A stretch of DNA of 64,000 nt from Streptomyces sp. 2131.1 (GCF_900105515.1 NZ_FNSY01000001.1:5754001-5818000); one strand, 5' to 3'. Counted from the first letter of the stretch, positions 33,854-42,432 are shown. The notes: generated from the letters alone by a model not told the origin. Numbers and translations are program-made.

Positions 33854-35464
33854 TCAGGACACGTCGACCACCACCGAGTGCCATCCGGTCGCGCCGTCGG
33901 GCACGGTGCCGACGCGGTTGCCGGTCTGGACGGTGCCGGTGGAGTCCGTCGCGCGGACCTCCAGGGTGTGGCTGCCGGGGGTGGCGGGCCACTCCCACAC
34001 CCACTGGCGCCAGGTGTCCCTGCCGTCCTGGGCGGCCAGCCGCGCCGGGTGCCACGGCCCCTCGTCCACCCGGACCTCGACCCGCGTGATCCCGCGGTGC
34101 TGGGCCCAGGCGACCCCGGCGACCGGCACGGTGCCGGCCTTCGGGGAGGCGAAGGGGCGCGGGGTGTCGATGCGGGCCTGGGTCTTGATGGGCGCACGCC
34201 GGGACCAGGTCCGCTTCACCCAGTACGCGTCGTACGCGTCGAAGGTGGTGAGCTCGATGTCCTTGATCCACTTGCATGCCGACACGTACCCGTACAGGCC
34301 GGGTACGACCATCCGGACCGGGAAGCCGTGCGCGAAGGGCAGCGGCTCGCCGTTCATGCCGAAGGCGAGCAGGGCCTCGCGGCCGTCCATGACGTCCTCG
34401 ACCGGTGTGCCGATCGTCATGCCGTCCACCGAACGCGCCACGAGCTGATCGGCCGGTCCGCCCTCCGACGGAGGCCGCACGCCCGCCTCCCGCAACAGGT
34501 CGGCCAGACGCACGCCCAGCCACCGGGCGTTGCCGACGTACGGCCCGCCCACCTCGTTGGAGACGCAGGTCAGCGTGATGTCGCGCTCGACGGCTTTACG
34601 GTGCATCAGGTCCCGCAAGTCGAGCGTCACCGGCCGGGACACGCCCTTGCCGTGGATCCGCAGCCGCCAGGGCTCGGCGTCCACCCTCGGCACGACCAGG
34701 GCCGTGTCGACGCGGTAGAAGTCCTTGTTGGGTGTGACGAAGGGACCCAGCCCCCGGACCCCGAGATCCGCACCGGCCGGCACGGCGGGGGCGGGCGACG
34801 CGGGCACGGGGAGCTTCAGATCGCGCCGGGACGCCTCGGCCCCGGCCTGCACGGCCGAGGTGAGCCGCCGCCCCAGCAGCCCGGCCCCGGCCGAGACCAC
34901 CGCCGCGGCGCTCGCCGCGAGGACGAACCCGCGCCGGTCGAAGCCGGTCGCGGCCCCTTCCCCCGAGGAGGGGGCCGCGACCGGGGACAGCCGTCCGGCC
35001 AGGAGATACAGCACCCCCGCGGCCAGCACGGCGCCCACCACGGAGGGCAGGGCGTCGGAGACCTGCCCCTCGGGCCGCCCGATCGCCGCCACCGCCCCGA
35101 CCGCGCCGAAGACCAGCACGGCCGCAGACCCGGCGATCCGATGGCGGAGCGTCAGCAGCCCGACGGCCACGGCGAACAGCGCCAGGATCACCAGGATGCC
35201 GAGCTCCAGGACCAGCTTGTCGTTGGTCCCGAAGTTCCGTACGGCGAAGTCCTTCAGCGCCGGGGGGGTGCGGTCGATCACCGCACCGCCCACCGCCGTG
35301 ACCGGACCCGCCTCGGGGCGCACCAGCGCCGCCACCAGCTCGGCGACCGCCAGGGCGCAGAACCCGGCGATGACGCCGCCGAGCGCGGCGCAGGCCGCAC
35401 GCACCCAGCGGGACCGCCGGGGCACGACGGCCCCGCTCTCCGGATCGTTCCGATCTTCACTCAC
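33854..35464 (-). CDS. Membrane-anchored molybdopterin oxidoreductase (sulfite oxidase family)
   Basis: The 536 residues combine four to five N-terminal transmembrane helices (about 24-170), a linker with a twin-arginine-like DRRGFVLAASAAAV (near 190) and an exported sulfite-oxidase-type molybdopterin domain (about 235-430). The molybdenum-ligand Cys300 is in LTCVSNEVGG. A C-terminal Mo-co dimerisation beta domain spans about 440-536. Electrons would pass to or from the membrane part. Substrate is unknown. Methionine sulfoxide (as in MsrP) or sulfite are candidates. The GTG at 35464 lies 7 bases after a SigK-type -10 element, so the mRNA is probably leaderless. Tat transport could use tatA/tatC encoded nearby. 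Confidence 0.92.
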   Translation of the reverse strand: MSEDRNDPESGAVVPRRSRWVRAACAALGGVIAGFCALAVAELVAALVRPEAGPVTAVGGAVIDRTPPALKDFAVRNFGTNDKLVLELGILVILALFAVAVGLLTLRHRIAGSAAVLVFGAVGAVAAIGRPEGQVSDALPSVVGAVLAAGVLYLLAGRLSPVAAPSSGEGAATGFDRRGFVLAASAAAVVSAGAGLLGRRLTSAVQAGAEASRRDLKLPVPASPAPAVPAGADLGVRGLGPFVTPNKDFYRVDTALVVPRVDAEPWRLRIHGKGVSRPVTLDLRDLMHRKAVERDITLTCVSNEVGGPYVGNARWLGVRLADLLREAGVRPPSEGGPADQLVARSVDGMTIGTPVEDVMDGREALLAFGMNGEPLPFAHGFPVRMVVPGLYGYVSACKWIKDIELTTFDAYDAYWVKRTWSRRAPIKTQARIDTPRPFASPKAGTVPVAGVAWAQHRGITRVEVRVDEGPWHPARLAAQDGRDTWRQWVWEWPATPGSHTLEVRATDSTGTVQTGNRVGTVPDGATGWHSVVVDVS

Positions 35465-35471
35465 GACGGGG

Positions 35472-35499
35472 ATTCGGTGCCGGGCTGCCAGCGGATTGG
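35472..35499 (-). promoter_or_regulatory. SigK-type promoter of the molybdoenzyme gene
   Basis: On the minus strand CCAATCCG (35499-35492), 15 bases, CGAATC (35476-35471). Identical -35 and -10 blocks with the same spacing precede sigK and the lipid operon. Transcription should start at about 35465, i.e. at the GTG. Confidence 0.8.
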
Positions 35500-35532
35500 T
35501 CTGTCACCCGATCGGATGAACGCGGGGTTCCG

Positions 35533-35560
35533 CCAATCCGGCCAACGGCCGGCAACGAAT
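35533..35560 (+). promoter_or_regulatory. SigK-type promoter of the lipid-modification operon
   Basis: CCAATCCG (35533-35540), 15 bases, CGAATC (35556-35561), then ACTTCC as at sigK. It faces away from the molybdoenzyme promoter, and their -35 boxes are 33 bases apart. The leader to the FAD gene would be about 60 bases. Confidence 0.85.
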
Positions 35561-35630
35561 CACTTCCAAAGAGGCATCCGCCGCCCTCCGTCCCCGGGGC
35601 AGGCGTCGGGGCCGGTCCGGAAGGAGCGCA

Positions 35631-36905
35631 ATGAGCGACAGGCGGCGACGCACGGCCGTCGTGGGCAGCGGGGTGGCGGGGCTGACGGCCGCCCACATCC
35701 TGTGCAGGGCCCACGACGTGACGCTGTTCGAGGCGGACGACCGGGTGGGCGGCCACGCGCACACCCACGACCTGTCCGGTGCCGACGGCCGCGTCCACCA
35801 CGTCGACTCCGGCTTCATCGTGCACAACCGGCGCACCTACCCGCACCTGCTGCGGCTCTTCGCGGAACTCGGCGTCCCCACGCAGGAGTCGGAGATGAGC
35901 ATGTCCGTCCGGTGCGAGGGATGCGGCCTGGAGTACGCGGGGGCCCGCGGCCCGGCCGGTCTCCTCGCCCGCCCGGCCTCGTTCCGCGACCCCGCCTATC
36001 CCCGGATGCTCGCCGCCGTGCCCCGCTTCCACCGGCTGGCCCGGAGGCTGCTGCGGGACGGTGGACCGGACGCGGACACGCTGACCCTGGGGGAGTTCGC
36101 CGCGCGCGGCCGCTTCTCGCCGTACTTCACCGCGCACTTCCTGACGCCCGTGGTCGCGGCGGTCTGGTCCTGCGACCCGGTGACCGCGATGCGCTACCCG
36201 GCCCGCTACCTCTTCCGCTTCCTCGACCACCACGGCATGCTCGCGATCGGCGGCTCCCCGGTCTGGCGGACCGTCACCGGAGGCTCCCGCGCCTATGTGG
36301 AGCGCGTGACCAAGAAACTGGACGCCGTCCGCACCGCCACCCCGGTCCGCAGCGTCCGCCGGCACGCCGACGGCGTCGAGGTCACCACCGAGGACGGCAC
36401 CGCCGAACCCTTCGACCACGTCGTCGTCGCCACCCACCCCGACCAGGCCCTCCGCCTCCTCGCCGACCCCACCGACGACGAGACCCGCACCCTGGGCGCC
36501 TTCCGCTACTCCCGCAACGCGACCCTGCTGCACACCGACACCCGGCTGCTGCCCGGTGCGCCCGGCGCCCGCGCCTCCTGGAACTACCTGATGCCCGACT
36601 GCGCCGCCGACGCCTCCCACGTCACCGTCAGCTACGACATGAACCGGCTCCAGCGCCTCGACGCCCCGGAGACCTTCGTCGTCACGCTGAACGGGGCCGA
36701 CCGCGTCGCCCCCGGCCTCGTCCGCGCCCGCATGGTCTACGAACACCCCGTCTACACCCCGGAGTCCGTGGCCGCCCAGGCCCGGCTGCCCGCACTGTCC
36801 GGGCCGGTGACCGCCTACGCGGGCGCCTACCACGGCTGGGGCTTCCACGAGGACGGCTGCCGCTCCGGCGCCGACGCCGCGGCGGCCCTGGGGGTGGACT
36901 GGTGA
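35631..36905 (+). CDS. FAD-dependent oxidoreductase (amine-oxidase/desaturase-like)
   Basis: This 424-residue flavoprotein has the N-terminal dinucleotide motif VVGSGVAGLTAAH (about 9-21) and the FAD-binding FEADDRVGGHAHT, then a flavin amine oxidase-type domain. It matches the protein encoded first in the mycobacterial sigK operon (Rv0449c, from memory) and in proteobacterial operons with CFA synthase and DUF1365. GGAAGGAG precedes the ATG at 35631. It is the first of five genes joined by 4-base stop/start overlaps. A role as fatty-acyl desaturase or oxidase acting on phospholipid chains is an inference from the operon. Confidence 0.9.
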   Translation: MSDRRRRTAVVGSGVAGLTAAHILCRAHDVTLFEADDRVGGHAHTHDLSGADGRVHHVDSGFIVHNRRTYPHLLRLFAELGVPTQESEMSMSVRCEGCGLEYAGARGPAGLLARPASFRDPAYPRMLAAVPRFHRLARRLLRDGGPDADTLTLGEFAARGRFSPYFTAHFLTPVVAAVWSCDPVTAMRYPARYLFRFLDHHGMLAIGGSPVWRTVTGGSRAYVERVTKKLDAVRTATPVRSVRRHADGVEVTTEDGTAEPFDHVVVATHPDQALRLLADPTDDETRTLGAFRYSRNATLLHTDTRLLPGAPGARASWNYLMPDCAADASHVTVSYDMNRLQRLDAPETFVVTLNGADRVAPGLVRARMVYEHPVYTPESVAAQARLPALSGPVTAYAGAYHGWGFHEDGCRSGADAAAALGVDW

Positions 36906-37624
36906 ACGCCCTCTACCCGTGCACGATCTCCCACATACGGACCGCGCCCACCCGGTACGCCTTCCACCACCGCACCTACCTGTGGCTGACGGACCCCGAC
37001 GGGCCCCCGTCGCTCCCGCGCGGCCTGCGCTTCCTCGCCCGCTTCGACGCCCGCGACCACTTCGGCGGCACCGCCCCCACCGTCCGCGCCGGCCTCGCCC
37101 GCTTCCTGGCCGCCCGGGGCATCGACCTCGCCGACGGCACCGTCCTCATGCTGAGCCAGGCCCGGGTCCTCGGCCACGTCTTCAACCCGCTGACCGTCTA
37201 CTGGTGCCGGCGCGCCGACGGCACCCCGCTGTGCACGGTCGCCGAGGTGCACAACACGTACGGCGAACGCCACTGCTACCTGCTGCGCCCCGACGACCGG
37301 GGGCGGTCGGTCACCAGCAAGGAGTTCTACGTATCGCCGTTCTTCGGCACCGACGGCGAGTACTGGATGCGGCTGCCGGAACCGGGCCCGGAGCTGCGGC
37401 TGACGGTCCGCCTGGAGCGTGCCGGCACCCGCCCGTTCACGGCCACCGTCCGGGGTGAGCGGCGCCCGGCGACCGCCGGCGTCCTGCTCGGGCTCGCCCT
37501 GCGCCACCCCTGGTCCACGGCCGTCGTCTCGGCCGCCATCCGGCTGCACGGCATCCGGCTCTACCTGCGCGGGCTGCCCGTCCGGCCCCGCCCCCACCAC
37601 CGCACCCAGGAAGGCATGCGATGA
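36902..37624 (+). CDS. DUF1365 protein
   Basis: This 240-residue protein belongs to DUF1365, a family nearly always encoded between a flavin oxidoreductase and a CFA-type methyltransferase. It begins YPCTISHIRTAPTRYAFHHRTYLWL and has the conserved RVLGHVFNPLTVYWC and VHNTYGERHCYLL. The GTG at 36902 overlaps the previous stop in GTGA, implying translational coupling. No signal peptide or membrane helix. Biochemical role is unknown, and an accessory function in fatty-acyl modification is inferred from context. Confidence 0.9.
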   Translation: MNALYPCTISHIRTAPTRYAFHHRTYLWLTDPDGPPSLPRGLRFLARFDARDHFGGTAPTVRAGLARFLAARGIDLADGTVLMLSQARVLGHVFNPLTVYWCRRADGTPLCTVAEVHNTYGERHCYLLRPDDRGRSVTSKEFYVSPFFGTDGEYWMRLPEPGPELRLTVRLERAGTRPFTATVRGERRPATAGVLLGLALRHPWSTAVVSAAIRLHGIRLYLRGLPVRPRPHHRTQEGMR

Positions 37625-38910
37625 GCGCCTCCACGTTCCGTACCCCGTCCGTGCCCGCCCCCCGTGCCACGGAGGCGCGGGCCATCGACCCGGCGCGCTG
37701 GCCGGACGTCGTGGCCCTGCCCCGCGCCTCACGGCTGCGGACGGCCGTCGCCGAGCGGGTCGTCCGCCGCGCCCTGGCCCGGCTGCCGCTGCGCGTCCGG
37801 ATCGCCGGGCTGGAGGACATCGGGCTCGGCGGGCCGCTGATGGACGTCCGCGACCCCGACGCCTTCTTCCGCAGGATCGGCGCGAGCGGCCTCATCGGCT
37901 TCGGCGAGTCCTACATGGCCCGCGAATGGGACGCGCCCGACCCCGTCGGCGTGCTGACCGTCCTGGCCGGGCACGTCGCCACCCTCATCCCGCAGCCCCT
38001 GCAACGGCTGCGCGGAGTGTGGGCGCGTCGCAGGCCCGAGGCCCAGACCGGGACCCGCGACGGCGCCCGGGCCAACATCAGCCACCACTACGACCTGTCC
38101 AACGAGCTGTTCGCGCTCTTCCTCGACGAGACCCTCAGCTACTCCTCGGCGCTATTCCGCGGCTTCCCCGCCGAACCCGCCCTGCTGCCCGCCGCCCAGC
38201 ACCGCAAGATCGACCGGCTGCTCGACCTCGCCGCCATCGGCCCCGGCACCCGGCTCCTGGAGATCGGCACCGGCTGGGGCGAACTCGCCCTGCGCGCCGC
38301 GGACCGCGGCGCCCACGTCGTCTCCGTCACCCTCTCCCGGGAGCAGCGGGAGCTGGCCCTGCGGCGGATCGCCGCGGCCGGTCACGCGGACCGGGTGGAC
38401 GTCCGGCTGTGCGACTACCGGGAGATCGACGGGACGTACGACGCGATCGTCAGCGTCGAGATGATCGAGGCCGTCGGCGCGGAGTTCTGGCCCGCCTACT
38501 TCCGCGCCCTCGACCGGCTGCTCGCCCCCGGCGGCCGGATCGCCCTCCAGGCCATCACCATGCCCGACGACCGCATGCGGGCGGGCCGGTCCACCTTCAC
38601 CTGGATCCACAAGTACATCTTCCCGGGCGGTCAACTCCCGTCCACGGAGGCCATCGACCGGGTCACCGCCGACCACACCGGGCTGCGCGTGCAGCGCTCC
38701 GACGGCTTCGGCACGCACTACGCCGAGACGCTCCGGCTCTGGCGCGAACGGTTCACCGCCGAGGCCGGGCAGGTCGACGCGCTCGGCTTCGACGACACCT
38801 TCCGCCGCATGTGGACCTTCTACCTCGCCTACTCCGAAGCGGGCTTCCGCTCCGGCTACCTCGATGTGCGGCAACTGCTGCTGACCCGTCAGGAACAGGA
38901 AACGGCATGA
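37621..38910 (+). CDS. CFA-type SAM-dependent lipid methyltransferase, copy 1
   Basis: This 429-residue enzyme of the cyclopropane-fatty-acid synthase family transfers a methylene or methyl group from S-adenosylmethionine to double bonds of membrane phospholipid chains. It has the lipid-binding N-terminal part (about 30-120), the family block ISHHYDLSNELFALFLDETLSYS and the SAM motif LLEIGTGWGELA (about 213-224). Near the active site it reads EMIEAVG where copy 2 and the bacterial CFA enzymes have E-H-V-G, so its chemistry may differ (plant-type or UfaA1-like). ATGA overlap with DUF1365 upstream and with copy 2 downstream. Confidence 0.92.
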   Translation: MSASTFRTPSVPAPRATEARAIDPARWPDVVALPRASRLRTAVAERVVRRALARLPLRVRIAGLEDIGLGGPLMDVRDPDAFFRRIGASGLIGFGESYMAREWDAPDPVGVLTVLAGHVATLIPQPLQRLRGVWARRRPEAQTGTRDGARANISHHYDLSNELFALFLDETLSYSSALFRGFPAEPALLPAAQHRKIDRLLDLAAIGPGTRLLEIGTGWGELALRAADRGAHVVSVTLSREQRELALRRIAAAGHADRVDVRLCDYREIDGTYDAIVSVEMIEAVGAEFWPAYFRALDRLLAPGGRIALQAITMPDDRMRAGRSTFTWIHKYIFPGGQLPSTEAIDRVTADHTGLRVQRSDGFGTHYAETLRLWRERFTAEAGQVDALGFDDTFRRMWTFYLAYSEAGFRSGYLDVRQLLLTRQEQETA

Positions 38911-40244
38911 CACTCACCGACAAGCGCCCCGCCCACGGGGCCGCCCAGCGCGTCGAACCCCTCGTCGAGCAGTTCCTCGGGGGCCGGCTCCCGGTCAGGC
39001 TGCGCATGTGGGACGGCAGCGAGACCGGCGCCGCCGACGGCCCCCTGATCCACGTCCGGACCCGCCGCGCCCTGCGCCGCCTCCTGTGGGAGCCGGGGGA
39101 ACTCGGCCTGGCGGAGGCGTACATCACCGGCGACATCGACATCGAGGGCGACCTCGCCGACGGCCTGCGCGCCGTGCACCGCGCCGTGCGCGAGCGCGGA
39201 CTCGCCGCGCCCCGCCCCCGCCTCGCCGACCGGCTGCGCGCCGCCGGCACCGCCGTGCGCCTCGGCGCGGCCGGGCCCCGGCCGCCCGTGCCCGCGGCCC
39301 GGGCCACCGGGCTCGACGGCGCCCTGCACAGCAAGGCCCGCGACCGGGCCGCGATCAGCCACCACTACGACCTCTCCAACGCCTTCTACGCCCTCCTCCT
39401 CGACGAGACGATGGCGTACTCCTGCGGCTACTGGACCAGCGACGAACCCGGCTACGGCCCCGCCGACGCGCAGCGCGACAAGCTGGAGCTGATCTGCGGG
39501 AAGCTGGGGCTGCGCCCCGGTGCGCGACTGCTGGACATCGGCTGCGGCTGGGGCTCGCTGACCCTGTACGCGGCCCAGCGGCACGGCGTCCGGGTCACCG
39601 CGGTCACCCTCGCCGCCGAGCAGGCCGCGTACGTGCGCGAGCAGGTGGCCGAACGCGGACTGGCGGACCTGGTCGAGGTGCGCTGCTGCGACTACCGCGA
39701 CATCGCGGCCGCTCCGGACCACGAGGGAGGCTACGACGCGGTGTCCACCATCGAGATGGGCGAGCACGTCGGGGACGCCCAGTACCCGGCCTTCGCGGCG
39801 ACCCTGCACGGCATGGTCCGCCCGCGCGGCCGGGTGCTCGTCCAGCAGATGTCGCGCGGGCGGGACGCACCGGGCGGCGGCGCGTTCATCGAGGCGTACA
39901 TCGCGCCCGACATGCACATGCGCCCGCTCGGCGAGACGGTCGGGCTGCTGGAGGGCGCCGGGCTCGAGGTGCGCGACGTCCACGGGCTGCGGGAGCACTA
40001 CGTCCGGACCGTCGACGCCTGGCGCCGGACCCTGGAGGAGAACGAGGCACGGTTCACGGACCTGGTCGGCGAGGAGACCGTACGGGTGTGGCGGCTGTAT
40101 CTGGCAGGCGGCGCCCTCGCCTTCGCGGAGCGGCGGATGGGCGTGGACCAGATCCTCGCCGTACGGCCCGCCGGTGACGGGGAGTCGGGGATACCGGACA
40201 CCCGTGACGGGCTGCGCGCGGGTCCGGCCGGGGGCGCGTCATGA
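38907..40244 (+). CDS. CFA-type SAM-dependent lipid methyltransferase, copy 2
   Basis: This 445-residue second member of the family lies directly after copy 1. It has ISHHYDLSNAFYALLLDET, SAM motif LLDIGCGWGSLT (about 210-221) and EMGEHVG, the usual CFA active-site form. The N-terminal 110 residues (RLRMWDGSETGAADGP) match the lipid-binding part of this class. Copies 1 and 2 are clearly diverged, not a recent duplication. The mycobacterial sigK operon has one such gene as I recall it, so two suggests a two-step or two-substrate pathway. The ATG at 38907 overlaps the previous stop. Confidence 0.92.
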   Translation: MTLTDKRPAHGAAQRVEPLVEQFLGGRLPVRLRMWDGSETGAADGPLIHVRTRRALRRLLWEPGELGLAEAYITGDIDIEGDLADGLRAVHRAVRERGLAAPRPRLADRLRAAGTAVRLGAAGPRPPVPAARATGLDGALHSKARDRAAISHHYDLSNAFYALLLDETMAYSCGYWTSDEPGYGPADAQRDKLELICGKLGLRPGARLLDIGCGWGSLTLYAAQRHGVRVTAVTLAAEQAAYVREQVAERGLADLVEVRCCDYRDIAAAPDHEGGYDAVSTIEMGEHVGDAQYPAFAATLHGMVRPRGRVLVQQMSRGRDAPGGGAFIEAYIAPDMHMRPLGETVGLLEGAGLEVRDVHGLREHYVRTVDAWRRTLEENEARFTDLVGEETVRVWRLYLAGGALAFAERRMGVDQILAVRPAGDGESGIPDTRDGLRAGPAGGAS

Positions 40245-41050
40245 GCGGCTTCGCCTGGGAGGCGTTCGCGCGGGGCCTCGCGCCCTGCGCGGGCGCCGCC
40301 CTGCTCGTCCTGCTGGTGGCGTTCTCGGTCGGAGTGCGCCGGGGCATGCACCGGGGCGTGGACGTCGCCTGGGGCCTGGGCTTCGCCGCCGTCGCCCTCG
40401 TCTCGTACGGACTGTCGGCGGGGGAGGGGGAGGGGGAGACCACGCGCCGGCTGCTCGTCACGGTGCTCACCGCGCTCTGGGGGCTGCGCCTGGGGTGGCA
40501 CATCGCCCGGCGCGGCCGGGGCCACGGCGAGGACCCGCGCTACGGGAAGATGCTTGCGAAGGCGCCCGGCAACCCGGACCTGTACGCCCTGCGGAAGGTC
40601 TATCTGCTCCAGGGCGCCCTGGTCTGGCTGATCTCGCTCCCCGTACAGGCGGCCGGATACGTCATCGGACCGGTGAACGCCCTCGCCTGGGCCGGGACCG
40701 CGCTCTGGGTGGTCGGGATGTTCTTCGAGGCCGTCGGCGACCACCAACTGGCCCGGTTCAAGGCCGATTCCCGCAACCGGGGGAGGATCATGGACCGGGG
40801 GCTGTGGTCCTGGACCCGGCACCCCAACTACTTCGGGGACTTCTGCGTCTGGTGGGGCCTGTTCCTGATCGTCTGCCAGGCCCCGGCGGCCGCGGCCGCC
40901 ACGCTGGTGGCGCCGGCTCTGATGACGTATCTGCTCATCGGCGGCAGCGGCAAGGCCCTCCTGGAACGGCACATGGCCGACCGCCCCGGCTTCGCCGCGT
41001 ACGCCGCACGCACCAGCGGCTTCTTCCCGCGCCCGCCGCGCCGGGACTGA
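40241..41050 (+). CDS. DUF1295 membrane protein (steroid 5-alpha-reductase fold)
   Basis: This 269-residue protein has about six transmembrane helices and the C-terminal signature RHPNYFGDFCVWWG typical of DUF1295 and the isoprenylcysteine methyltransferase/steroid reductase superfamily. Such folds bind NADPH or SAM at the membrane face. It is the last gene of the SigK-type operon (ATGA overlap at 40241) and corresponds in order to mycobacterial Rv0446c. It probably reduces an unsaturated fatty-acyl or lipid intermediate made by the upstream enzymes, which is inference. Confidence 0.9.
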   Translation: MSGFAWEAFARGLAPCAGAALLVLLVAFSVGVRRGMHRGVDVAWGLGFAAVALVSYGLSAGEGEGETTRRLLVTVLTALWGLRLGWHIARRGRGHGEDPRYGKMLAKAPGNPDLYALRKVYLLQGALVWLISLPVQAAGYVIGPVNALAWAGTALWVVGMFFEAVGDHQLARFKADSRNRGRIMDRGLWSWTRHPNYFGDFCVWWGLFLIVCQAPAAAAATLVAPALMTYLLIGGSGKALLERHMADRPGFAAYAARTSGFFPRPPRRD

Positions 41051-41053
41051 ACC

Positions 41054-41083
41054 GTGTGCCCGGGGGACCGCTCCCGGGCACAC
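41054..41083. terminator. Bidirectional terminator between lipid operon and rskA
   Basis: GTGTGCCCGGG (41054-41064) pairs perfectly with 41073-41083. It separates convergent transcripts. Confidence 0.75.
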
Positions 41084-41089
41084 GCCGCC

Positions 41090-41851
41090 TCACGCCGGCA
41101 GCTTCATCAGCGCCAGCGGGTCCGAGGTGGGCCGCGCCGAGCCGCCCGCCGGTTCCACGGTGATGCCCATGCCCGTCGCCCCGTCCACGGGACCGTCGAG
41201 CAGTGTCGTGTACGTCGTCGAGGACGGGCCCGAGGCCTGCATCAGGCCCGCCGAGCGCATCGTGCCGCCGTCGTCGAACCACAGCTGGTACACCTTGCCG
41301 CTCGGTGCGTCGGCCAGCCCGGTCGCCAGGAACACCGCCCGGTCCTCGCTCCGGGAGACCACCACCGTGCCCTGCGCCCCGTCCTCCAGCGTGCCGGACG
41401 AGGTCTTGGCGTCGGGGGCGGCCAGCACCCGGGCCACCTGATCGGCCTGGCGCCGGGTGGCGTCCGCCTGCTGCCGGGCCTCCCGTGCCTCCTGGTGCTG
41501 CCACACGGCGATCCCGCCGAGGCCCACCGCTCCGGCCAGGCAGGCGGCGAGCGCGAGCCGGGACCATCTCGCGGCCCCGGACCGCCGGTCCGACGTACGT
41601 CCGCGGCGGGAGACGGACGGCGGCTCCTGGCGTACGGTCGTGATCTCCCGCAGCACCCGCTCCCGCAGCTCCCGGGGGGCCGGCGCGGCGGCGGCCAGAC
41701 CGAGCCGCGTCGCGGTCTCGGAGAGCTCGCGCACCTCGACGGAGCACGCGTCGCAGTCGCCGAGGTGCCGTTCGAAGTCGCGGCGTTCCGTGTCCGGCAG
41801 GGCGTGCAGGGCGTAGGCGCCCGTCAGTGTGTGCAGTCCGGCGTCGGTCAT
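41090..41851 (-). CDS. rskA: Zinc-type anti-sigma factor RskA
   Basis: This 253-residue membrane anti-sigma factor has an N-terminal cytoplasmic domain (about 1-95) with the zinc anti-sigma motif HLGDCDAC (H-X3-C-X2-C, about residues 32-39). A single transmembrane helix follows (about 112-131, LALAACLAGAVGLGGIAVW), then an extracytoplasmic RskA domain ending in the conserved ITVEPAGGSARPTSDPLALMKL. The ATG at 41851 overlaps the sigK stop in ATGA, so the pair is translationally coupled. It should hold SigK inactive until released, probably by regulated proteolysis. The long upstream extension of the open frame is a shadow of sigK. Confidence 0.93.
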   Translation of the reverse strand: MTDAGLHTLTGAYALHALPDTERRDFERHLGDCDACSVEVRELSETATRLGLAAAAPAPRELRERVLREITTVRQEPPSVSRRGRTSDRRSGAARWSRLALAACLAGAVGLGGIAVWQHQEAREARQQADATRRQADQVARVLAAPDAKTSSGTLEDGAQGTVVVSRSEDRAVFLATGLADAPSGKVYQLWFDDGGTMRSAGLMQASGPSSTTYTTLLDGPVDGATGMGITVEPAGGSARPTSDPLALMKLPA

Positions 41852-42432
41852 GAGCTCACCCCCAGGCAGTCGCGCATCCGGATCAGCCCGTCGCGCAGTC
41901 GAGTCTTGATCGTGCCGAGCGGCACCGCGAGGAGTTCGGCCACCTCGCGATAGGTCAGCCCCCGGTAGTACGCCAGGGTGACGGACTCCCGCTGGAGTTC
42001 GGAGAGTGTCCGCATGCAGCGGCGCACCTGCTCGCGCTCCAGCCGGGTCTCGACCTGTTCGGTGACCTCGTCGAAGGCGGGCGTGCGGTCGAGGAGTGCG
42101 GCCTTGTGCTCGCGGGCGGCCGACGCCTGGGCGGAGCGGACCCGGTCGACGGCGCGGCGGTGGGCCAGGGTCAGCACCCAGTTCATGGCGCTGCCCCGGG
42201 CCGCCTGGAAGCGGGACGCGGTGCGCCACACCTCCACGAGGACCTCCTGGGCGACCTCCTCCGACTGGGCGGGATCGCGCAGCACTCCGCGTACGAGCCC
42301 GAGCACCGGGCCGCTCACCGCGTCGTAGACCTGGGCGAAGGCGTCCTGGTCGCCCCGGGCGACCCTTCCCATCAGCTCCTGGAGATCCGGCCCCGCCGAG
42401 GCCGTTCCGCTGATGTACACGGCTTCTTTCAC
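41848..42432 (-). CDS. sigK: ECF RNA polymerase sigma factor SigK (mycobacterial sense)
   Basis: The 194 residues contain sigma region 2 (about 25-95, AFAQVYDAVSGPVLGLV and QEVLVEVWRTA) and region 4 (about 135-190, LSELQRESVTLAYYRGLTYREVA). Its two cysteines, Cys139 and Cys189, are 50 residues apart, the same spacing as the disulfide pair I recall in M. tuberculosis SigK (Cys133/Cys183). GTG start at 42432 behind AGGGACC. The gene is preceded by a promoter matching two others in the locus, so it is probably autoregulated. Note that the symbol sigK is used for an unrelated SigB-like factor in S. coelicolor. Confidence 0.93.
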   Translation of the reverse strand: MKEAVYISGTASAGPDLQELMGRVARGDQDAFAQVYDAVSGPVLGLVRGVLRDPAQSEEVAQEVLVEVWRTASRFQAARGSAMNWVLTLAHRRAVDRVRSAQASAAREHKAALLDRTPAFDEVTEQVETRLEREQVRRCMRTLSELQRESVTLAYYRGLTYREVAELLAVPLGTIKTRLRDGLIRMRDCLGVSS

